Assembly (NCBI GenBank): GCA_009469685.1
Contig: SSTA01000186.1
Coordinates: forward strand, 1-19,159
Direction of reading: 5' to 3'
DNA: 19,159 nt
From: Azonexaceae bacterium
GTDB lineage: Bacteria > Pseudomonadota > Gammaproteobacteria > Burkholderiales > Rhodocyclaceae
Shown: positions 1 through 6,943 of the stretch, piece after piece
Layout of the letters: every line of letters begins with the position of its first letter
How positions within the stretch are numbered: position 1 is the stretch's first letter
Notes under the pieces: generated by a model
What the model saw: the letters and a program-made list of their open reading frames with translations, nothing else
What the model was told of the DNA's origin: nothing
Databases searched by the model: none
Program-made: the position numbers and the translations under genes

Positions 1-923
1 CCGAAGATCGATTCCATCACAAGCATGGCCACCAGGAGTTCCCAGGCCTTGGCGCCGACGCCGGCGCCCACGATGCGGGCGTTGAGGAAATACTCCAGCT
101 TGTGGATCACTACCAGGAAGACCAGGGAGGCCACCGCCGCTTCCAGCGAGTGGGAGAGACTGACGATCACGATGACCGCATTCGAGATGAGGTTGCCGAG
201 GACGGGAATGAGTCCGGCCACGAAGGTCACCGCGACCAGCGTCTTGGTCAGGGGGAGGTGGATGCCGAGGAGGGGCAGGGCGAAGGCCAGGTAAACGGCT
301 GTAAAGACCGTATTGACGGCGGAAATCTTCACCTGGGCGAAGACGATCTGGCGAAAGGCGGTGGCGAAGCGGCGGATGCGTTCGGAAAGCGCCGTTGCCA
401 GGGGAGCGCTGTCGGCCTGGGCGCAGGCCTCGCGCAGGGCGGCCATGGCGCCGATGACCATGCCGATGAGGATGTGGGCAAAGGCGTGGCCCGCCTCCTT
501 GCCCAGGGTCTGCAACTCGGCCGCGTGTTCGCGCAGCCAGTGACCGACCGCCTCGCGAATTTGGTCCGTATTGCCGGGGAGCTTGTCGGCCAGCCAGGCC
601 GGGAGCTTGTCCCGGGCGCCTTCGATGATTTCCGCCATTTTGCCCAGGAGGACGGTGAGGCTGCCCTGGTCCGAACGGAAGAAAGCCAGCGCGCCGATAA
701 TGGCACCCGTCACGGCGAGCACGACGACGATGGCCAGGAGGATCAACGCAAGCGTCTTGCGCCCGCTGCCCAATCCGCCAGGAAGGCGTGCGGCGAGCCG
801 ATGGGTGAGCTCGTAGACCAGCAGCCCCGCGAGCAGAGCCGGCAACAGGTGGAGCGCCAGGATGCCGATCAGGGCGGTCGCCGCGAATACCCAGGCAGCG
901 ACGTCGTGGCGGCTGACGGCCAT
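1..923 (-). CDS. AI-2E/PerM family membrane transporter, partial (3' end outside window)
   Basis: Translating the minus strand from the ATG at 923 gives 307 codons open to the window edge, so the C-terminus is missing. The protein is strongly hydrophobic, with early membrane segments (FAATALIGILALHLLPALLAG, then TLALILLAIVVVLAVTGAIIGAL), a long amphipathic soluble stretch, and a second membrane cluster containing VAGLIPVLGNLISN. That order (TM pair, central soluble region, later TM cluster with a G-x-IP-x-LG motif) is the pattern of the AI-2E transporter/PerM (DUF20) family. Members are inner-membrane permeases of mixed or unknown substrate, so AI-2 transport should not be assumed. The start lies 5 nt after the stop of the upstream MaoC-like gene, and GAAGG sits just ahead of the ATG, so the two are probably translated from one mRNA. 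Family assignment is fairly secure; substrate is unknown. Confidence 0.8.
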   Translation of the reverse strand, partial: MAVSRHDVAAWVFAATALIGILALHLLPALLAGLLVYELTHRLAARLPGGLGSGRKTLALILLAIVVVLAVTGAIIGALAFFRSDQGSLTVLLGKMAEIIEGARDKLPAWLADKLPGNTDQIREAVGHWLREHAAELQTLGKEAGHAFAHILIGMVIGAMAALREACAQADSAPLATALSERIRRFATAFRQIVFAQVKISAVNTVFTAVYLAFALPLLGIHLPLTKTLVAVTFVAGLIPVLGNLISNAVIVIVSLSHSLEAAVASLVFLVVIHKLEYFLNARIVGAGVGAKAWELLVAMLVMESIF

Positions 924-928
924 CGCCT

Positions 929-1363
929 TCACGGCTTGGGCTCCGTCGGCGAGGCCTTTGCCGGCATCATGGTCGCCTCCCCTTCCAGGACCACCCGGTC
1001 GCCGACGGTGCACACGGTATCGAGAATGACCCGGTTTCGGGCCGGGAAGACCTCGCGCACCGTCGCCGTCGCCCGTACCGTGTCTCCGGGACGAACCGGA
1101 GCCTTGAAGCGGAGGCTTTGGGCCACATAGATGCAGCCGGGACCGGGCAGGCGGGTGCCGAGCACAGCGGAGATAAGGCTGGCGGTCAGCATGCCGTGGG
1201 CGATGCGGCCTCCGAACGCGGTTCCCTTGGCGTATTCCTCGTCCAGATGGGCGGGATTCACGTCGGTGGAGATTCCCGCGTAAAGGACGATGTCCGCTTC
1301 GGTGAGGGTCTTGGCCAGGCTGGCCGTCATGCCGGGCTGGAGTTGATCGACGGTGTAGGTCAT
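929..1363 (-). CDS. MaoC-like (R)-specific enoyl-CoA hydratase (PhaJ type)
   Basis: This is a 144-aa single hot-dog domain. Residues 33-41 read TDVNPAHLD, with Asp34 and His39 in the positions of the Asp-x4-His catalytic dyad of PhaJ and MaoC hydratases, followed by FGGRIAHGML (50-59), which is typical of the family. Such enzymes hydrate trans-2-enoyl-CoA to (R)-3-hydroxyacyl-CoA in the cytoplasm and can link fatty acid oxidation to polyhydroxyalkanoate synthesis. The frame stays open upstream to 1561, but that extension is Arg/Pro/Ser-rich and unlike the family. The ATG at 1363 gives the normal family length and has a GGAAAA purine stretch upstream. The AI-2E-family gene follows 5 nt downstream. 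A PHA role is inference, since no phaC is in the window; another MaoC-type hydratase role remains possible. Confidence 0.85.
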   Translation of the reverse strand: MTYTVDQLQPGMTASLAKTLTEADIVLYAGISTDVNPAHLDEEYAKGTAFGGRIAHGMLTASLISAVLGTRLPGPGCIYVAQSLRFKAPVRPGDTVRATATVREVFPARNRVILDTVCTVGDRVVLEGEATMMPAKASPTEPKP

Positions 1364-1573
1364 GGGCTGTTTTCCGGTTCCGATGGGCAGGATTCGGACT
1401 TTACCCATTTGTGATGAAGAGGGAAACGTCCGGGGCAATCCCGAGGGGGCGTCGGACACCTCCTTCAGCTCTCGGGCGTCACCCGGCGCTCGGCAATCCT
1501 CGCGCCGGGGACCGATGCGGCCGCCGGAGAATCCTAGAAACGCGATTTCCGGCGTTCCCACCGGCCGACCCGA

Positions 1574-4141
1574 TTATTCGGCGCAACGCTTGGCGATGTG
1601 AGCCAAGGCTTCCTCCACCTGGTCGATGAGGATGAGGCACAGGTCTCCGGATTCCAGACGGGCCAGGGCGCTGTCGATGGCCAGGAACTCGCCGCGGATT
1701 TCCTCGATGTGATGGGTGCGCTGGGCGTCGGACAGACCGTCGCGCAGCAGCGCCAGGACCTCGCCATCTTCCCGGCCGCGCTGGCAGGCATCCTGATAGA
1801 GGATCACCTCGTCGAAGGCGTCGCCGAGAATTTCCGTCTGCTGCCGGATGTCCTCGTCGCGGCGGTCTCCGGCGCCGCTGATGACCACCGAGCGCTTGCC
1901 GGCCGGCATGGTGTCGATGGCATTGACCAGGGCCTGGATGGCGTCCGGGTTGTGGCCATAATCGGCGATGAGGGTGGCGCCGCGGTAGTTGAAGACATTG
2001 AAGCGGCCGGGCGCGGTCTGGGCGTCGTTGACAAAGCTGGCCAGTCCCGCGGCGATGGTTTCCCAGGGCAGGCCCAGGGCCCAGCCGGCGGCCGTGGCGG
2101 CCATGGCATTCTCGACCTGGAAGCCGATGGTGCCGCCCCGGGTGATGGGGACGGAGGCCAACGGAATGCGGTGTTCGTTCTTGCCCTCTGCGCAGACGAT
2201 GGAATCGCCCTCGGCATAGACCACGCGCTTTCCCTGGGCGCGGTGGGTCGCCATGATGGGTTGGAAGCGGTCCCGGGAGAAGAAGGTGACGTTGCCCGGA
2301 CAGTTCGCCGCCATGGCCGCCACGTGGGGGTCGGCGGCATTGAGGACGGCGTAGCCGCTCTTGCCCACGTTCTCGACGATGACGCGTTTGACCACCGCCA
2401 AGTCCTCGACGGTGGTGATGTAATTGAGGCCCAGGTGATCGCCCATGCCGATATTGGTGACCACGGCCACGTTGCAGCGGTCGAAGCCGAGGCCTTCCCG
2501 CAGCACGCCGCCGCGGGCGGTCTCGAACACCGCCGCGTCCACGCCCGGATGGAGCAGCACGTTGCGGGCGCTCCGGGGGCCGCTGCAGTCCCCGCTGTCT
2601 ATGCGCCGGCCTTCGATATAGACGCCGTCGGTGCTGGTCATGCCGACCCGCTTGCCGTCGCGGGTGAGGATGTTGCCGATCAGGCGGGCGGTCGTGGTCT
2701 TGCCGTTGGTGCCGGCCACGGCCACCACCGGGATGCGGGCATCTTCCCCCGGCTCGAACATCATGGAGACGATGGCCTCGCCCACGTTGCGGCCCTTGCC
2801 GTAGGAGGGAGACAGGTGCATACGCAGGCCGGGGGCCGCGTTCACCTCGACAATACCGCCGCCTTGCTCTTCCAGGGGCTTGAGGACCGAATCGCAGACC
2901 ACGTCGATGCCGCAGATGTCCAGACCGACGGTCTGCGCCGCAGCGACGGCACAGGCCGCCAGTTCGGGATGGACATCGTCGGTGACGTCGGTGGCGGTGC
3001 CGCCGGTGGACAGGTTGGCGTTGTTGCGCAGGATGACACGGGTACCCTTGGGCGGGACCGAATCGGCGTTCAGTCCCTGCAGAGCGAGGCGCGCCAGGGC
3101 GATGTCGTCAAAGCGAATCTTGGTCAGCGAAGTCGCGTGGCCTTCGCCGCGGCGAGGATCGGCATTGACGATTTCGACCAGCTGACGGACGGTGTGCTCG
3201 CCGTCGCCGATCACCTGTGGCGGTTCTCGCCGGGCGGCGGCGATGAGCTTGTCGCCGATGACCAGGAAGCGAAAGTCGTGGCCGGGAAGGTAGCGCTCCA
3301 CAAGAATGTCGTCACGGAATTCGACGGCGGTCTCGTAGGCCGCCATGACTTCCTCCCGGGTGCGGATATTGACCGAAATGCCTTTGCCTTGGTTTCCATC
3401 CCGGGGCTTGACCACCACCGGCCCGCCGATTTCCTGGGCCGCGGCCCAGGCATCCTCGGCATCGGTGACCGGGCGGCCGAGGGGCACCGCAACGCCGGCC
3501 GCGTGAAGCAATTGTTTGGTCAGTTCCTTGTCCTGGGCGATGGATTCGGCGATGGCGCTGCTCATGTCGGTCTCGGCGGCCTGGATGCGGCGCTGCTGGC
3601 TACCCCAGCCGAATTGCACCAGACTGCCCTGGGTGAGCCTCCGGTAGGGAATGCCGCGGGCTACGGCGGCGGCGACGATCGAACCGGTGGAAGGGCCAAG
3701 CCGGACGTCTTCGTCGAGGTCCTTGAGGCGGTACAGGGCGTCCGCAAGGTCGAAAGGCTCGTTCTTCAGCGCGGCGTTGACCAGTTGCTCGGCAAGTTCG
3801 AAGGCCAGCCGGCCGACGTCTTCTTCGCTGTATTCGACGACCACCTGAAAGGTGCCCGATTCTATGGTTTCCGAGGTCCGGCTGAAGGTCACCGGACAGC
3901 CCGCCTGGGCCTGGAGGCCGAGGGCGGCGAATTCCAGGGTGTGAGCCAGGGAAATCACCTCGTCATGGCCGGTGACGTTGAGGAAATCGATTTCGGGAAA
4001 GCGCTCCCGGAGGCGGGCTTCGAAGCCGGGCAGAGCGTCGATGGAGCGCTCGGCCTCGGCGCACTCGACGATGGCCTGGATGGCGGTGTGGCGGCTCCAC
4101 AGGTTGGGGCCGCGCAGGGCTCGAATGCGTGAGACTTCCAT
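1574..4141 (-). CDS. cphA: Cyanophycin synthetase CphA (full length)
   Basis: CphA makes multi-L-arginyl-poly-L-aspartate (cyanophycin), adding Asp through an ATP-grasp domain and Arg through a Mur-ligase-like domain; the product is a cytoplasmic storage granule. The 855-aa protein has an N-terminal domain (about 1-160), an ATP-grasp domain (about 190-465) with VKPRDGNQGKG (244-254) and the metal-binding EVNAAPG (432-438), and a complete Mur-ligase half with P-loop GTNGKTTT (477-484) and C-terminal lobe motif DYGHNPD (727-733). The ATG at 4141 is preferred over an upstream in-frame start at 4330: it has a GAGAGGAA ribosome-binding site, it matches the family N-terminus (RALRGPNLWS), and the longer form would overlap cphA' by 167 nt. 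The start lies 22 nt after cphA'. Oddity: the N-domain HxxEH motif seen in CphA' is here HTLEF (67-71), so the second metal-ligand His is missing. Identification is very secure. Confidence 0.96.
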   Translation of the reverse strand: MEVSRIRALRGPNLWSRHTAIQAIVECAEAERSIDALPGFEARLRERFPEIDFLNVTGHDEVISLAHTLEFAALGLQAQAGCPVTFSRTSETIESGTFQVVVEYSEEDVGRLAFELAEQLVNAALKNEPFDLADALYRLKDLDEDVRLGPSTGSIVAAAVARGIPYRRLTQGSLVQFGWGSQQRRIQAAETDMSSAIAESIAQDKELTKQLLHAAGVAVPLGRPVTDAEDAWAAAQEIGGPVVVKPRDGNQGKGISVNIRTREEVMAAYETAVEFRDDILVERYLPGHDFRFLVIGDKLIAAARREPPQVIGDGEHTVRQLVEIVNADPRRGEGHATSLTKIRFDDIALARLALQGLNADSVPPKGTRVILRNNANLSTGGTATDVTDDVHPELAACAVAAAQTVGLDICGIDVVCDSVLKPLEEQGGGIVEVNAAPGLRMHLSPSYGKGRNVGEAIVSMMFEPGEDARIPVVAVAGTNGKTTTARLIGNILTRDGKRVGMTSTDGVYIEGRRIDSGDCSGPRSARNVLLHPGVDAAVFETARGGVLREGLGFDRCNVAVVTNIGMGDHLGLNYITTVEDLAVVKRVIVENVGKSGYAVLNAADPHVAAMAANCPGNVTFFSRDRFQPIMATHRAQGKRVVYAEGDSIVCAEGKNEHRIPLASVPITRGGTIGFQVENAMAATAAGWALGLPWETIAAGLASFVNDAQTAPGRFNVFNYRGATLIADYGHNPDAIQALVNAIDTMPAGKRSVVISGAGDRRDEDIRQQTEILGDAFDEVILYQDACQRGREDGEVLALLRDGLSDAQRTHHIEEIRGEFLAIDSALARLESGDLCLILIDQVEEALAHIAKRCAE

Positions 4142-4163
4142 GGATCGTTGTTCCTCTCTCGGA

Positions 4164-6356
4164 TCAATTCTTCTTTTGGCGCCGGGGGCTGGCCTGGGTT
4201 TCCTGCTCGAAGGTCTTGACGCCGGCAGCGAGCAGTTCGAGCGGAACGTCGAGGGCCCAGCCGGCAGCCACCGCCGCCAGGGCGTTCTCGAGGCGGAAGA
4301 CTTCCTCTCCCTGACGCAGGGTGGGGACATCGGCCAATCGGGCGAGGCGTGTCTCGGTATTGCCGGTGGCCAGGATCAACTCTTCCCGGCGGGCGAACAC
4401 GGCCCGGCCGCCCTTGCCGATGTGGGTGGCCACCACCGGATTGGCGTCGCTGGCCGCGAAGAAGATGACCTCGCCGTCACAGAGCTCGGACATCTCGACC
4501 AGTTGTGGGTCGGCGGCATTGAGCACCGCGGCGCCCCCCTTGAGGATCACGTCTACCTGGGTGCGAAAGACCTTGTAGAGCATTTCGTGGTCGTCGATGG
4601 CGTAATCCAGATGCTGCTCTTCCGGGTCCAGGTTGGTGACCACGCCGACCTGGCAACGGTCGTAGGCCAGGCCCTCGCCGAGGATGGCGCGGGCGCCGTT
4701 TTCGAAGATGGCTAGCTCTACGGCCCGGTTGAGCAGTACACGGCGAGCCGGTGCCCAATGGGAGGCGTCGGTTTTCTGGACGTGGCGCTGGTCGAGGAAG
4801 AGGCCGTCGGAGGAGGCGAGCGCAACATACTTGCCGGAAAGCAGGGTCAGATGGCGAAGAAAGCGGGCGACCGCAGTCTTACCCTTGGAGCCGGTGATGC
4901 CGACGATGGGAATGCGCCCCGTCTGCCCTTCGGGAAACAGGTGGCCGACGATGGACTTGCCCACCGGCCGCGGCTCGCCGACGGCGGGTTTGAGATGCAT
5001 GAGCAGGCTGGGTCCGGCATTGACTTCGACGATGGCGCCGCCCTGGTCGAGCAGGGGTTTGGAAATATCCTCGGCCACCAGGTCGATGCCGGCAATGTCG
5101 AGGCCGACGATGCGCGCGGCGAGGGCGGCGAGGGCGGCATTGTCGGGATGGACTAGATCGGTGACGTCGAAGGCGTGGTTGGCGTTGCGCTGGATCAGCA
5201 CTTCCTTGCCGCTGGGCGGGACGGAATCCCCCTCCAGGCCCTGGCGGGACAGTTCCATGACGGCAGCGGAATCGAGGCGGATGAGAGATAGGGGGTGCAG
5301 CTCCGTCTGGCCACGGCGGGGATCCGAATTGATCTGGCTCTCGATCAGTTCGCGCACCGTGGATACGCCGTCCCCGACGACGCATACCACGTCGCCGCGG
5401 CAGGCGGCGGCCAGCGTGCCGCCGACCACCAGCAGACGGTGCTCGGTGCCGGGGATCGAGCGTTCTACCAGGACGCCGCTGCCCTCCTCCAGCGCCACGG
5501 CGTAGGCCTGTTCGATTTCTTCGCGGGTCTTGACGTCGATGAACACGCCGCGGCCGTGGTTGCCGTCTGTGGGTTTGACGCACACCGGCAGGCCGATATC
5601 CACGGCGGCTTCCCAGGCGTCTTCGGGACTATTCACCTCGCGGCCTTCGGGCACGGGAACGCCGCAGGACGATAGCAGGAATTTGGTCAGATCCTTGTCC
5701 CGGGAGATGGTCTCGGCGATGGCGCTGGTGCGGTCGGTCTCCGCGGTCCAGATGCGGCGCAGGGCCGCACCGTAGCCGATCTGCACCAGGTTGGCGTCGG
5801 GAATCAGGCGGATGGTGGGGATGTCGCGGTCGTCGGCGGCGTCGACGATGCTGGCCGTACTGGGGCCGAGGCAGAGGGAATCTGCCATGTCCGAGAGGCG
5901 TTCAACGGTGCCGGCGACATCGAATGGTTTGTCTTCGATGGCGGCCATGACCAGATCCCGGGCCGCGTGCAGGGCGGCGCGGGTAACATCCTCCTGCCAG
6001 GCCCGCACGACCACCTTGTACACACCGCGGCGACCGCCGTCGCGGGCCTTGCCGAAGCCGCCGGGCAGACCGGCAAGATTCTGCAATTCGAGAGTGACGT
6101 GCTCGAGGATGTGTCCCGGCCAGGTGCCCTCCTGGAGCCGGCGTAGGAAACCGCCGCGCTCTTCGTAACTGCAGCGGTGTTCCACCAGGGAGGGCAGCCA
6201 GGCAGTAAGGCGCTCGTAAAAGCCGGGAATGGTGTTGGAGGGAGCGTCCTCCAGGTCATGGATGTCGATCAGTGCTTCCAGCACCGGGCGATAGGTCCAC
6301 ATGCTGGGGCCGTTCAGGTGCGTGATCTTGAGGAATTCGATTTCTCTCTTGCTCAT
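4164..6356 (-). CDS. cphA': Second cyanophycin synthetase CphA' (short form without Mur C-terminal lobe)
   Basis: This 730-aa protein is homologous to CphA over its whole length. Its N-terminal domain keeps the motifs of classical cyanobacterial CphA1: ITHLNGPSMW at 11-20, IPGFYERL at 43-50, and the HxxEH motif HILEH at 82-86, with Glu90 following. The ATP-grasp domain looks intact (VKPTDGNHGRG 260-270, EVNAGPS 444-450). The Mur half keeps a P-loop GKT (GSKGKT 489-494), but the protein stops at SPRRQ, matching about residue 713 of CphA, so the roughly 140-residue C-terminal lobe is absent. A paired cphA'/cphA arrangement is known in betaproteobacteria such as Cupriavidus necator. The gene starts 122 nt after the DUF1854 stop with only a weak ribosome-binding site, and is followed 22 nt later by cphA. 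The assignment is secure. The actual reaction (Asp addition, dipeptide polymerisation or primer generation) is not settled by sequence. Confidence 0.93.
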   Translation of the reverse strand: MSKREIEFLKITHLNGPSMWTYRPVLEALIDIHDLEDAPSNTIPGFYERLTAWLPSLVEHRCSYEERGGFLRRLQEGTWPGHILEHVTLELQNLAGLPGGFGKARDGGRRGVYKVVVRAWQEDVTRAALHAARDLVMAAIEDKPFDVAGTVERLSDMADSLCLGPSTASIVDAADDRDIPTIRLIPDANLVQIGYGAALRRIWTAETDRTSAIAETISRDKDLTKFLLSSCGVPVPEGREVNSPEDAWEAAVDIGLPVCVKPTDGNHGRGVFIDVKTREEIEQAYAVALEEGSGVLVERSIPGTEHRLLVVGGTLAAACRGDVVCVVGDGVSTVRELIESQINSDPRRGQTELHPLSLIRLDSAAVMELSRQGLEGDSVPPSGKEVLIQRNANHAFDVTDLVHPDNAALAALAARIVGLDIAGIDLVAEDISKPLLDQGGAIVEVNAGPSLLMHLKPAVGEPRPVGKSIVGHLFPEGQTGRIPIVGITGSKGKTAVARFLRHLTLLSGKYVALASSDGLFLDQRHVQKTDASHWAPARRVLLNRAVELAIFENGARAILGEGLAYDRCQVGVVTNLDPEEQHLDYAIDDHEMLYKVFRTQVDVILKGGAAVLNAADPQLVEMSELCDGEVIFFAASDANPVVATHIGKGGRAVFARREELILATGNTETRLARLADVPTLRQGEEVFRLENALAAVAAGWALDVPLELLAAGVKTFEQETQASPRRQKKN

Positions 6357-6478
6357 GGATTCTTGGTTTCCGCAGAGGCTTCGGCTGAGGCGGGCGCCGG
6401 TCCCCGCTTAACGTGTCGGTGCGCGAACCGGATTACCCGAAGGCGTAATGATCCTGCAAAGCGGCGGCGAATGCCACG

Positions 6479-6943
6479 CTACAGGAAACGATCGAGCAGC
6501 CGGCGGCTTTGACGGTCCAGGAGGCCCAGGTCCCGGATCAGGTACTGGATTCCGTTGCTGTCGGCGATCATCAGCATGGTCTGCGATAGGCGGCGGATGT
6601 CTTCCTCTCCCTTCAACACCAGGGCACAGGGTCCGCGGTCGGTGTCCACCTGCCAGGTGCTGGGGGTGGCGAAGCTGGAGACGTCCCTGAGGGCGCGGAT
6701 TTCCGGGACGAATTCGCGGCTGCCCAGTTCTTCTTCCACCAGTGCCCTTTGGGCGGCGGGTAGTTCGGCAAGGCGGTCGATCCAGGCGCGCTCGTGGCCG
6801 TCGCCATCAACCAGGGAAATGCCACGGTCCGGCTCGGCAATGGGAAAGGCACGGACCGGGACCACTTCCTGGGGGCCTTCGGGCGTGGCGAGGATGAGGC
6901 GGCCGAAGGCGCTGCGCGAGAGTTGCAGGTCGGTGGGGCTCAT
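6479..6943 (-). CDS. DUF1854 family protein, cyanophycin-associated
   Basis: This is a 154-aa soluble protein with no signal peptide or membrane segment. It matches my recollection of the DUF1854 family, whose members are found next to cyanophycin synthetase genes; biochemical function is unknown. Visible landmarks are an opening strand-rich region (GRLILATPEG, then VVPVRAFPIAEPDRGISLVDGDG), a central EIRALRDVSSFATPSTWQV stretch (about 80-98), an LVLKGEEDIRRL segment, and a C-terminal IADSNGIQYLIRDLGLLDRQSRR. Its ATG overlaps the stop of the ABC transporter gene in an ATGA arrangement (6940-6943), indicating translational coupling and probably matched expression of the two proteins. A role as cytosolic partner or regulator of the transporter is inferred from this coupling only. 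Confidence 0.85.
   Translation of the reverse strand: MSPTDLQLSRSAFGRLILATPEGPQEVVPVRAFPIAEPDRGISLVDGDGHERAWIDRLAELPAAQRALVEEELGSREFVPEIRALRDVSSFATPSTWQVDTDRGPCALVLKGEEDIRRLSQTMLMIADSNGIQYLIRDLGLLDRQSRRLLDRFL

Noticed and set aside
1598..4132. Very long plus-strand open frame (844 codons) opposite cphA
   Set aside because: It is antisense to the clear cphA coding sequence, with Gly/Asp/His/Ala-rich composition typical of a shadow frame in GC-rich DNA.
6357..6478. Separate promoter for cphA' (minus-strand TTGCAG ... TAATCC, 18-nt spacing)
   Set aside because: Both hexamers match only partly and the spacing is common by chance; read-through from the ABC/DUF1854 genes explains expression equally well.
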